A stretch of 64,000 nt of DNA from Adenanthera pavonina (lineage: Eukaryota > Streptophyta > Magnoliopsida > Fabales > Fabaceae), in NCBI GenBank assembly GCA_026686845.1, contig JAIVEN010000015.1:11575501-11639500 (forward strand). Reading direction: 5' to 3'. The notes beneath the pieces are model-generated. The model was not told the DNA's origin, did no database searches, and worked only from the letters and a program-made list of their open reading frames with translations. This document shows positions 24,727 to 36,293 of the stretch, piece by piece. How positions within the stretch are numbered: the stretch's first letter is position 1; each line of letters starts with the position of its first letter. The position numbers were made by a program, and so were the translations under genes.

Positions 24727-26852
24727 ATGGCAACCTTGCTTTCTCATTCTGCTATTCTTTCTCTCCTTCTTCTCTTCCGCGCATTCGACCTCTCGAGTAA
24801 GTTTCTGATGAAATCCAATACAGTTACTTTGAATCTGTTTACATTGCCCAAAATATACATGCTCCAAAGCCCACCCTGTTTTATGTTAATCTGTTTCCTT
24901 CATCTAGAGCCAGACCTTGTCTTCAAGACTGCATCTTTATGCTTTTCTGCTTCTGTTGTCTATATTTTCATTCCAACTTTTACCCCTCCGGATTATTTTC
25001 AACATTTTGCTTAGAACTATGAAGTGTTGGTATGAAACAAAGGTTAATCTGGCTTTTCTGGTTTCATGTTGATGTGGTTTCTTGATTATTTATATTCGTT
25101 ATCTTTAGCTCCGTCCATTAATAAAGAAAGGGATGATTTGTCTGCTTGTGAGAGTATTCAGGGGAAAGAGAAGACAGCTGCAAATCTGTATCAAAGCCTT
25201 CTTTTTTTTCTTCTCCTTTTAGAATTTTGATAGGTTTTTCTTCTCTTTCCTTTCAATTTGATACTATATTCAGCGACTGAATTTATGGTTGTTGGCAGAT
25301 TGTGAATCATTTATAGGCGTGAACTATGGCGAAGTCGCTGACAATCTCCCACCGCCTTCAGCCACCGCGAAGCTTCTCCAATCCACTTCCATCGAAAAAG
25401 TCCGATTGTACGGAACAGACCCCGCCATCATCAAAGCCCTCGCTAACACCGACATAGGCATCGTCATCGGAGCAGCCAACGGCGACATACCATCCCTTGC
25501 TTCCGACCCCAGCGCAGCCAAGAGCTGGATCGACTCCAACGTTATTCCCTTCTACCCCGCCAGCAAGATTATCCTTATCACCGTCGGGAATGAGGTCTTC
25601 ACCTTCGGCGACCAGAATCTACAAAACCAACTAGTGCCGGCGATGCAAAATCTCCAAGATGCCCTTAACTCTGCATCTCTGGGTGGAAAAATCAAAGTGT
25701 CCACCGTCCACGCCATGGCGGTGCTGGGTCAGTCCGAACCTCCTTCTGCTGGATCCTTCCAACCTGGTTTGACGAACGTACTGAAGGGAGTGTTAGAATT
25801 CAACGACGCCAATGCTTCCCCTTTCGCTATCAATCCTTATCCGTACTTCGCGTACACCAGCGACCCCAGGCCCGAAACCTTAGCCTTTTGCCTCTTCCAA
25901 CCCAACTCGGGCCGAGTCGACTCAAACACGAAGATCAAGTACATGAATATGTTCGATGCTCAGGTGGATGCTGTGCGTTCTGCGTTGAACTCCATGGGTT
26001 TTAAGAACGTCGAGATAGTGGTCGCAGAGACTGGTTGGCCATACAAAGGGGACGCCAATGAGGTCGGTCCAAGTCTCGAGAACGCAAAGGCTTACACTGG
26101 CAACTTAATCTCACACTTGCGATCCATGGTTGGGACCCCACTCATGCCAGGAAAATCAGTTGACACGTACCTATTTGCGTTATATGATGAGGACTTGAAG
26201 CCTGGGACTGCTTCAGAGCGATCTTTTGGGCTTTTCAAGCCCGACCTAACCATGACCTATGACGCTGGCCTCTCCAGGCAGAATTCAACAAAATCTCAAG
26301 CTGCTCCAACTCCAACGGCACTGCCAACGCCGTCACCGACGGCGGCGCCGACGCCAAAGAAAGGAGGAGTGTGGTGTGTGCCAAAAGCAGGATTGACAGC
26401 TGCACAGTTGCAAGCAAATCTGAATTACGCTTGTGGACACGGCATTGATTGTGGCCCCATCCAAGCAGGTGGGGCATGTTTTCAACCAGATACACTTGAA
26501 GGCCATGCCGCTTATGCCATGAATCTCTATTATCAGACCACTGGTCGTGATCCCAAGAACTGTGATTTCGCAGATACAGCCACGCTCACGTCCACTACTC
26601 CAAGTAAGTCCATTCTAATTTTGATGCAATTTATATGAGCTCTGCTTTTGTAGGTGGATCACTTTAATAACAACATTTATCTCTGTTTTTGCAGGTTTTA
26701 ATAATTGCTTTCTCAATTCTAGTAACACTGATAATAATAATAATAATACCTCAAGGAATAGTAGCCACGTATCAATGTCAGGAGTCGGACCTACTAGACA
26801 CTTCATTGACACTTGTAAGTGGTTATTCTTCATTGGCTTGGTCTACCTTTGA
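24727..26852 (+). CDS. Glucan endo-1,3-beta-glucosidase (GH17) with X8/CBM43 domain
   Basis: The model has three exons (24727-24796, 25299-26603, 26695-26852) encoding 510 residues, with GT-AG introns in phase. Residues 1-23 are a signal peptide (core LSLLLLF). The GH17 barrel follows from about residue 28 (IGVNYGEVADNLPPP); the proton-donor glutamate is E122 in ITVGNEVF and the nucleophile is E267 in VVAETGWP. A proline/threonine-rich linker (about 360-376) leads to an X8/CBM43 callose-binding domain starting at W382, whose last conserved cysteine lies in exon 3 (PSFNNC). The protein ends in an asparagine-rich stretch and a short hydrophobic tail, as in GPI-anchored members that hydrolyse callose in the wall or at plasmodesmata. 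The tail is short for a GPI signal, so anchoring is uncertain. The start is the first ATG before the signal peptide (GCCATGGC). Confidence 0.93.
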
Positions 26853-28255
26853 CATGTCATGTCTATATACAGAGAAGGGAAGCCATTTCTTTAGTGTTCT
26901 CCATCTTGTTCTCTCACATTGTACTGGTAACGAATTGCCTGGTTTCTCAGACAAGTGTGGGTGTATGAATATGAAAGAGGAACTTCGTCACACATATAGC
27001 AGAGAGGCAAGCTTCTGCGACTTAAAACGTGTGTATGAAGGATAGTTTAAGTATTTAACTATTTTTGGAGGTTAGAAAATCCATGATCAAAATGTGATAT
27101 GTACATATCGTTCGTTCAGTAATATATAATTTTGTTGAGTAGTGTTATTTACACGAACAGATTTCACATCTCTGCTACACTCACGTCCGAACTTAATTAG
27201 ATATGCTGTCGGTATTGTCTTTTACGGAGTTACATGTCAAGCTTTATCTTAAATAATATTAGGTGTTTGAGGATCTCCTCCGTCTCTAGTTTCATAACCT
27301 ATATAATAATTGGAAGCAAATCCAGTGCCTGACCTAAAAGGAATAGTTTTATTTGACAATTATAATTAAGCAGAATCTGATTTCCAAGGAAGATTCCATG
27401 ATTTTTATCATGAACAAAGGTGTACTTGAGAGATGAAATGGTCAGTATAGATTCAAGAACTAACTTATACTAGTTAGTATTTTATGCATTTTTTTCTTTA
27501 ATCTAAGAGATTTTACATTGCATTTGCTAAAATAGATTGTGTTTCGTTAGTGTTTATCTGCAGAAAGAAAAGTCTGAGGGCGCATATTTTCTTCAATGGC
27601 GAGTTTAAATGAGCATGGTTGCTTACACTCCTAAGCAGTTTTAATGTTATAGAACAAGAAAACAATTTTCAGTAAGAAGTGAAAAAACTTTGTACCATTG
27701 TAACTGGAAAGTAAAAATATTAAAGTCCAAACCCAAAGGATCCAACTTATATTGTTGCAAGTCAACTAAAACAAATACACATAAACAATAACTGATATGA
27801 GTTCTTAATTATAGGGGAAAAAAAATGAACACTAAATTACAGAGACATACTTATTCGTCAATTTTAGAACATTTCAACAGTAATCACATCTTGTTTATTC
27901 TATAACAGAAAATTCAATATCTGGCAGCATAAGAAAGCAAATTCATATTTTGGTAATTCAATGGTTATACTAACGTAATACACAAAAATTTACAATCAAT
28001 AGTAAGGTTTGCACTTTGGACAACTATATATATATATCAAACATAATACGACTAGAAACAGCGTTTCATTCATTTGGAAGATAAGCTACAGACACACAGT
28101 AAATTCATCAATAGTGATATGCTTTGCATTGTTGAAGCCTTTACATCAGTTGAACATCAATCAAGTGCTACTTGTTTCAATTCCCACGAGAAAAATGAAG
28201 GATTCTTGTTATCCGTCATTTGCCAATTGTACTGCCCACACTACTCTGTGCTTGC
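26853..28255. other. Convergent 3' intergenic region
   Basis: The 3' ends of the glucanase (+) and the DUF1195 gene (-) face each other here. Their 3' UTRs are expected in this stretch. No further exon is recognised. Confidence 0.55.
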
Positions 28256-29515
28256 TTAATTTTTCTTGACCCTCTGCTGCTGCTATGCACATTCTGATCA
28301 TGAACACGTGACTAAATTTAGAAACAGAGCATGAATGTTTATTGTAGTTAACCCGTCAATTCCCAAGGGAAAAATTATACCAAGTAGTGAAGTTCAGCAT
28401 ACTACCATACAAGGTAAAGTTATCAATTCAGAAAACTTTATTACGATATGAATTGCATGCTTAGTGAAAGACAGTAGTAATGTGTTTGAGCCACTGTAGT
28501 CAGTAAGACTTGTGCTTCATGGTCTGCCAGCAACATGAGTCTAAAGGAAGAACTATCAAGAAGTCACCGAATCCTAATTGTAATTATTCCATGTAACACT
28601 CCGCATCCCTCCCCTTCCAAGGATTTAGCAACAATTGTTTGACATGCAGTTGATAAAAGTAAGTTACCTTTTGGAAAACCCATCAAGCAACACAAGGGAG
28701 CATACTAGGCTACCATAACCGTCTTGATCAACAGTACAACAAAAAGAAATTGAACTTCAAGCCAAGACAATGACGCTTGACAAACCAGAATATAAAACAT
28801 CACCGAAGAGTGCTGAATTAATCATTAAGCAAAAAGCAGAATTTCGCCAATTCTTGATGAAAAAGCCCAGATAAAAAATGGGGGAAAGCTCAAAACAATT
28901 GAAGCTTGGCGATTTTGCCTGAGACAGTGGTTTTGTGAAGAAAAGAAGAGAAGAGCTTTGTTTAACTTACCGATTCTGATTGAGTAAGAGGAAGGTGGTC
29001 TAAATTAAAAGAACGCAATGACATCTGAGCAATTTCAGAAATGGCAGTGTCTCGGACGCCTGGAACATCACTGACCAAGTGCTCGTAAGCAGCCTGAAAA
29101 GCATCCGACCAAAACCGAGGTAACCGATTGGTAGTGGTGCGCGTGTACACATCCCACAGTCGCTTCACCAGCTTCTCCCTCTCCTCCACTTCCTATTCCC
29201 AAACGTACACAACACAATTTAAAACTTGATATTATCCACAGTCAGAAAAAAAGTAAGAAAGAGAAATTATATATATAGTTATGCCAAGTGGGAAGGCACC
29301 AGCACATCGAGGTCATCGAGAATCCGAGAATCCAGATCATGGGAGAAAGGGGACCATTTGAGAGTGAGGGAACCAGTGAATATTGACCAAACAGCTAAAA
29401 GGATAATTGCGGTGAATAGCCAGAACATGTAGTGGCTCTTGCCCTTGGCCGCTTTAGAGCTTTCTCTCTTCATGGTGCTTGTAAACACTGCCATGGATGC
29501 ATCTTCATCTTTCAA
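28256..29515 (-). CDS. DUF1195-type small membrane protein
   Basis: Three minus-strand exons all join in phase 0: 29515-29300, 29192-28971 and 28282-28256, giving about 154 residues. The start may instead be the methionine at residue 8 or 15. One membrane segment lies at about residues 30-50 (YMFWLFTAIILLAVWSIFTG). The exon junction restores DLDVL-EVEEREKLVKRLWDVYT, followed by RLPRFWSDAFQAAYEHL and VPGVRDTAISEIAQMSLRSF, which match my memory of the plant DUF1195 family (Arabidopsis At4g36660 type), whose function is unknown. The last exon adds only QQQRVKKN before the stop and is inferred from the GTAAGT donor after TCAGAATCG and an ATAG acceptor. The donor of intron 1 is a weak GTGCCT. Confidence 0.8.
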
Positions 29516-29719
29516 TAATTAGAGGTTGAAGGTGTGATTTAACCACAGAAGCTGAGCTGGAGAGCATATAGAGAACTAGAAAGGGAAGACAACGAAAGGT
29601 GAATTGATGGTAAGGTGTAAGTAGTGGACCACCATTAACAATAATTGTGTTCGACCTTTGGACAAGGTAGGTACAAGGTGCAAATACAGACATCACGTAC
29701 CTTAGCTAGCTACTGCTCA

Positions 29720-30539
29720 AGAGAAAGGGACGGATTCATGATTGACCTGTGATCAATTGGACCATGCAGCATCTCCCAGGAGATAGGTTCAATTGGCTGG
29801 TATCCCCATCATTGATCCACTAGTATAATCACATACCATATTGCTCACGATTTTTTTTTTTCCTTTTATTTGCTTTATTTAACAAAAATTTGTTATATAC
29901 CTGCTTGATTATAACATTACTTTTAAGCGAATGAAACAGCCTGTTCATCAACCTTTTCAATGTACGAACAAAAAAAAGCGTCAAACTACAAATTAAACTA
30001 ATTGTTCCTCCACAGACTAAAGTTAACACTCATACCAAATTTCATGTAAAATCTCATCACTAGCTAATAATAAAAATTAAAAAGATAAACTAATCACAGT
30101 GTTCCCTTCATGATTTTTTTTCAAAAAAATATAAAGGGAAAGAACAGAAAACATAAGGCTACACAATTTACTAGGATGGGCAAAACCAATTCAAACTAAT
30201 TACATCGAACTAAACCATACCCAATTGAAATAAACAGAAAAAAATTGAAATAAAATAAGAGGTCCATTTTGGTTTATGGTATTATAAGGCCAATTGGTTT
30301 TGTTTGTTTCAGATTTAGTTTTGGAAATTAGAGGCTGAAAACATTTGATATATTTTTTTTTAATGAACAATTGAACATAGGGGCATCAAGATACATTTTT
30401 TTTTTATACCGTTAAAGTTACATTGTTAGCCCACTGATGAATTAACTAAAGCCCAATAGCTTAGCTCATATCTGTGAGACAATGACAGCCACAACCCTCT
30501 AGCCCACTATATTGATGCTTTGTTTTGCCCAAATATTCA
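29720..30539. other. AT-rich intergenic region
   Basis: This stretch separates the start of the DUF1195 gene from the L1 element. No exon is recognised. The part from about 30180 to 30320 is weakly palindromic around CCAATTGG but shows no clear terminal repeats. Confidence 0.5.
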
Positions 30540-30906
30540 GACTCCTCTAGTTTTTGTTTTTGGTACAAAAGAGGGCATGAGCCCAAACAAAAAAATAAAA
30601 GACTCAAGGAGAATGGGATTGAGATCCCAAGCTTTTTTCCAGCACCAGGGCCCGCAGCTGAACAGGGGCCATGTCATATAAGGTAGAGATAGTGAAGTCA
30701 ATATTTGCAAGCATATCAGCCACACGATTACATTCCCTAACAACATAATGAATTTTAGTCTGCCATTGTTGCTGAAGCAGCATTCTGATCTCCATCATGA
30801 CAAGATTATCTCTTGCAGCAGACAAAGTTCCCCTTTGTATATTCTCTGCCACTAACTTCGAATCAGTTTCCAAAATAACTTTATCAATACCCATTTCTCT
30901 GACCAT

Positions 30907-32413
30907 TGATGTGTCCATTTTATATATATATATATATAATATCTATATTTAAGCTCTAAATTATATTTAAATATTTACATTAGTATATTTTAGCATGATT
31001 TAACATATTTTTGTGTTTCATGATGTTATAGGCTCATTTGGAAGCATTTGGAGCAAAAACGTTACAAATCATTCATACTGAAAAGTTTCAACAACTTTCG
31101 GTATTTTGATTATAACTCTCACATATGAACTCCGATTGAGGTAATTTAAGATTCTTTGGAAAGCTAAGACATAGATCTACAACTTTCATGTTTTGAGTTT
31201 TTCCAAATTCCAACGTTATCATGGTGAAAATAGAACTCAAAGTGTCAACACGAGCTGATGACATTATGAAGCTAGAGGTGCACTGTCCGTAAACAGTAAC
31301 CATCCGGCGTTGGGTCAAATCCGTATGGCACCGGGTCAACGCGAATTTTGAGTTTTTCTGCCTTTTGGAACCACCCTGCGCCGTATAGGATCAATATATG
31401 GACACTCGGCGCCGGGTCAAGCAAGAAAAGCCCATAAAAACTTGTTTTTGACGCGTTTTGATGATATTTTTGGGCTTTTATGAGCTTCTAAATTTTTCCT
31501 ATATAAGGATACACGATAGAAACACAACGGGAGATTCAGAAACTCACTAAGAAGCCAAAGAAAAAGGTTTTAAACGCATTTGGGAGCAACTAGAAGCATA
31601 TTATATAGAAAGAGTAAGGAGATTTGGGGAGTATTAGTGATAGATTCATTCTTCTCTAATATAACTCTATTTTCTTATTATTTTCACTATGATTTAGAAT
31701 TTTAGTTTTGATTTGATTTGTATATCCATGAGTAGCTAAATTTTCCAGTCAGGGGTAAGGATGTAGCCTGATTGGGATGGATTAGATTTATTTCTTTAGT
31801 TAAGACTCTTTGATTTGTTCTTCAAATTATATTTAATTTATCTTTTTATTATATTTATCTCTTTTGTTTATTTATGTAGATTTTATGCTTGATCACCATA
31901 GAATCTAATTAATGAGTAAACTTGATGGACTGAGAGGTGAAGAGTGAATATAGATTTAGAGAGATAAACATGAATAACTAATCTAGAGATAGAATTAGAA
32001 ATTCATGGTGATATATGTTGCAGTTTTCAAGGTTTAATTAGGAAATTTAGTTGCGCGAGAGCGAATTGAATCCTAATTAAATTAGGACTAATTGATCGAG
32101 AAGTAATTATGATACTATAGAAACAACAGTCACTATAATTATATAGAGTATAACTAAGAAATAAAATTTAGTTATCTCATAAGGTGAATCCTGATCCCTT
32201 GACGCTTCTAAAACTGAATCAAAACTCAGAATTCATTTTGTTTTCTATTTCTTTTCTTTTTAATTTGAATTATCAATTTCATTATCAATTAATTTTTGGG
32301 ATTAAAAGTTTGGACTATAAATTTACTACCTCCCTTGGGTTTGACATCTGAAATACTCCGAAGATTTTTTATTACTATGATCGACCCTGTATACTTGCAG
32401 GATATCCCGATCA
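30907..32413 (+). mobile_element. Solo LTR inserted in the LINE RNase H region, 1507 bp
   Basis: The insertion starts TGATGTGTCC at 30907 and ends CCCGATCA at 32413, with TGAT/ATCA mirrored termini. It is flanked by a perfect 5-bp duplication, ACCAT (30902-30906 and 32414-32418). Removing it and one ACCAT rejoins the LINE frame exactly (LKMV to REMGIDKV). A TATA-like word (CCTATATAAGG, about 31498-31508) points to transcription on the plus strand. No primer-binding site or coding sequence is seen, so it is a solo LTR rather than a complete short element. It is a different family from the 5.7-13.5 kb LTRs. Confidence 0.88.
31498..31508 (+). promoter_or_regulatory. TATA-like box inside the solo LTR
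   Basis: CCTATATAAGG lies about 600 bp into the LTR and is followed by CACAACGGGAG, a plausible transcription start and R region. It marks the orientation of the LTR. Confidence 0.5.
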
Positions 32414-35400
32414 ACCATCTTGAGACCTTTCAAAGTAGCCCATTCCTCTGCTTCATAAGCATTACAGGATCCAAGAAAATAAGAGAACCCAGCCATCCAA
32501 GCCCCTTTACTATCTCGGATTACCCCACCATAAGCAGCTCTATTACCATCGGCAGCCATAACACCATCAACGTTAAGCTTATACCAATGAGATGGAGGAG
32601 GATGCCACATACATAAGACATTTGTAGCTGGAATATTATTCAAAGAATGATGATGAGCATCTATAGTGAAACTTCTCCGTATGTTCATAATAACAGCAAC
32701 AGGGTCAGAAGGCTTTTGGAAGTTTGGATTAAAGATGAATTCATTTCTCCAAAGCCACAACTTCCGCATCGTCACACCCCATATTAAATCCCAATTAGCA
32801 TTAGCATCATTAATAAACTTCTTTTTAAGATTCATAGAAATCTAGTCAGGGAGAGGGGATGTAAAAAATTGGATAAAAACTCTATTGTCTAGGAGCCTAA
32901 GCCAAACCTATTTAGCAATGCAACAGTCTTTGAGGATGTGAAGAACGTCCTCCACTTCATTCTGACACCAATCACATAGAGGTGAACACTGTGACCACTG
33001 ACTTCTCCAAGCGTTAGTAGGCAGTCTATTGTGAAAAACAATCCACATAAAGAATCTGATCCTTTCCGCTCCCTTCCATCTCCAGATAAGGTTATAAGTA
33101 GTACTATAATAAGAAGGAAGATGTTGCACTATCATACAATAAGCACTTTTAATGGTGAATTGACCATTAGAATTGGCACTCCATATCATGATATCGTCCC
33201 CTAAGTTCTGAAATGGAGGAAGAGCATCAATCAATCTTTGTATTACAGTGTTATTAACCAGCCCATTAAGTCTAGAGAAATCCCAGGTACCATGTAGTAC
33301 CTAATCTGCAACTTTCCTATTCCCCTCCTCCTGTGATGGAGGTCTTAGACAAAGGTCTTTGATTTTAGTTCCTGGTATAAGCCAGTAGTCATCAAAGAAA
33401 TTAACACTCTGACCATTTCTAATCTACCACTTCGTCCCCATCTCTACAATGTCTCTTTGTTAGCATGTGAAATGCCACAAAGTTGAGTCCCCCTTCTTAG
33501 TAGTAAGGAGATTATCCTCTCCCTGCAGCATATACTTATGCTGTAAGACTTCAGCCCACAAACCTCATGAACCAGAGATTAGATTCCAGGCTATTTTTGC
33601 TCCACAAGCTCTGTTCATAGAGGCCAATTTCCTGAAACCCCCACTGTACACTTTTGGCTGAGTTATGCGTTTCCAACTTATTGCGTGGAAGCATTTACTA
33701 TCATTAGTGCCACCCAAAATGAAATTTCGTTGCAGCCTTTCAACTTCATTACAAATACTAGTAGGTATTTTAGAAACTTGCATAGGGTACAATGGAATTG
33801 TACTTAAAACAGTCTTTGAAAGAGTAACCCTACCAGCCGTTGAGAGACAATGAGCTTTCCATCCAGCTAATTTAGATTTAACTCTATCCACTATATACTT
33901 AAATTTCTCATCAGGGTTTCTTGTTCTAGAAATAGGAAATCCCAAATAATTCCCTATATCAACAGATATTTCTATACCAGCCATTCTTTTAATTCGACCT
34001 CTCATGTCAGGCACTACATTCCTAGAACAGAAAATTGACGATTTTGACTTGTTAATTTTCTCCCCCAAGGCATTACAGAATTGCTGCAAACAATCTAACA
34101 TCATCTTCACTTGCTCTTCAGAACCTTCTCCAAAGAGCAATAAATCATCAGCAAACATCAAATGGGAAATAGCAGGACCATGTTTTGTGACTTTTATGGG
34201 TTTCCATCTATTACCATTAACAACCTCAGTAATAAGGTGAGATAATTTATCCATGCACAAAACAAATAAGAAGGGTGAGATTGGATCTCCCTGACATAAA
34301 CCCCTATGAGGAGTAAAATACTCAGATTGAGACCCATTCCAAAGCACATTATATGAAACAGAAGAAAAACAATTCATAATCAAATTAAGAAAGTTAGAAT
34401 ACAGTCCTGCCTCCATAAGCACTTTTCGAAGAAAGTCCCAACTCATGCGATCATAAGCTTTTTCAAAATCTATTTTCATTGCAACAAATCTTTTCCTCCC
34501 CTTCAACTTATTCATGATGTGCATAATCTCCTGACTAACAATAATGTTATCCTGGATATGTCTTCTAGGTATGAAACTAGATTAAAAAGGAGAAATCAAT
34601 TTATCCATGAGAGGCTTCAATCTGTGAGCGATTATCTTTGTTATACACTTATAATGGACAGAGCATAAGGAAATCGGGCGGAAATCGCCAACACTTTGTG
34701 GACTATCTCTCCTGGGGATAAGAGAGATTAGCGTACGATTTGCTTCAGCAACAGATATTATTACCTCTGAAGACACCTTTGACAAAGTTACATACAGAAT
34801 TTCCCACAATACTCCAATTTGCTTGGAAGAAAATTGGTGCAAACCCATCAAATCCTGGGGCCTTATACAGACCCATATCAAACACCGCTCTGCGAATTTC
34901 TTCATATGAGGGAATGGACACAAGATCTTTTATTAGCCCATCCTCAATTCTTGGAAAAGAAACTAAGGTGTTCATATCAGTTTCACATCTTTCATCTGAC
35001 GCAAAAAGCTTTCTAAAGAAAATAATTACCAATGCCTGTAGCTCGTGCTCATCCTCTATCCATCGGCCAGAATCATCTTTAAGGGCTTTGACTCTATTCT
35101 TCCTCCTTCTTATTGTAGTTTTCATATGATAATAATGGGTATTTCGATAAGCTTTTGCAACCCAATCCGTTCGTGATTTCTGGAACCATTCATTTCTTCA
35201 CATTTTAAGATTTCATCCAACTCAATTTGTAACTGAAATTCCAATCTTCTAAGAAAATTTGAAGTAAGATAAGCAGGGGATGATTGTATTCCATTAAGCC
35301 TTGCTAAAACAATTCTCTTCCTCTTCTCCACAAAACCAAAAACATTTCTATTCCAGTTAGTGACAGATTCCTTAAAAGCAAGAAGATTGCATTCTAACCC

Positions 35401-36293
35401 TTCAGAATCTTTCCACTCACCTTTCAAAAAATCTTTAAATCCCTCGTGGGACAGCCACATAGCCTCAAAACGAAATGGCTTGATGCCACTATGAATTCCA
35501 CCTTCATTTGTAAGAACAAGCAAGAGAGGATTATGGTCAGAGAATTGAGTTCGAGGAAGCACCTTAACATAACAATCGTGAAATTTAGACAGGAAGTAAT
35601 TATTAGCAAGACCTTGGTCGAGCCTTTCATAAAGTCGAAGAAACCCATTTAAACGAGACCCCTTCCAGGTATATTTCGGACCTGAATATCCGATATCAAT
35701 AAGGCCACAATTAGTAATTCTATCCTTACACCAGTTAAATCTGACATGGTTCCCTCCAGCTCCCCCAAATCGCTCATCCGCTGAAGCAATATCATTGAAG
35801 TCACCGATCACAATCCACGGAATTGCCATCGACTCAGAGAAGTCCCGCAACTTGTTCCAAAGCACCTCTCTAAATTAGAATAAGGTAAAGCATACACAAC
35901 AGTAATCAGAAAAGGGGATGATCCCTTAATCACACAGCGCATATTGAGGAATTGTCTATTCTCTTCCACAACTGAGACATTAAAATAATTACTCTTCCAA
36001 GCTACTACTAGAACACCAGAACGACCCATACTAAGAACAACTCAAATCAAATCATATCCAAGCGAATTAAGGCATGTAAACCGAGTTCCATCCTCGCACC
36101 GAGTTTCAGCTAAGAAAATAAGACTAGGCTTTGGCCCATTAAGAACAGCCTTCAAATTTCTGAGAAGCCATTACCAGAAGCTCCCCTAGTATTCCAATAA
36201 AATATTTTATTCATAAATCCCATACTAAAAGATAAATGGAGGACAAGATTAAAACCCATGAGACACTTGGGTCTCTAGCACAATAGTTCCCTC

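Larger units (their letters stand above)
30604..36214 (-). pseudogene. L1 ORF2: endonuclease, reverse transcriptase, RNase H (broken)
   Basis: The reading starts at an ATG at 36214 (MNKIFYWNTRG). Next comes an AP-type endonuclease with the WIVIGDFNDI motif near 35800 and KYTWKG near 35670. Reverse transcriptase blocks follow: APGFDGFAP (about 34850), FRPISLCSVHYK (about 34650), MKIDFEKAYDRMSWDFL (about 34460), GDPISPFLF (about 34275) and the catalytic FADDLLLFGE (about 34150). A zf-RVT domain with CDWCQNEVEDVLHILKDC lies at about 32935-32985. RNase H begins near 32580 (KLNVDGV, CNAYEAEEWA) and finishes at 30604-30901 (IDKVILETDSKLV, ECNRVADMLAN); the two halves are separated by the solo LTR. 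Several stops, for example after LKPLMDKLISPF, and frame changes break it. Confidence 0.88.

Noticed and set aside
24553..25014. A 153-codon plus-strand open frame overlapping the glucanase start
   Set aside because: It is in a different frame from the signal peptide exon and runs into intron 1. It has no family similarity.
25289..25298. An upstream non-ATG start for the long glucanase open frame
   Set aside because: These bases are the end of intron 1 (TTGGCAG). The first exon at 24727 supplies the methionine and signal peptide.
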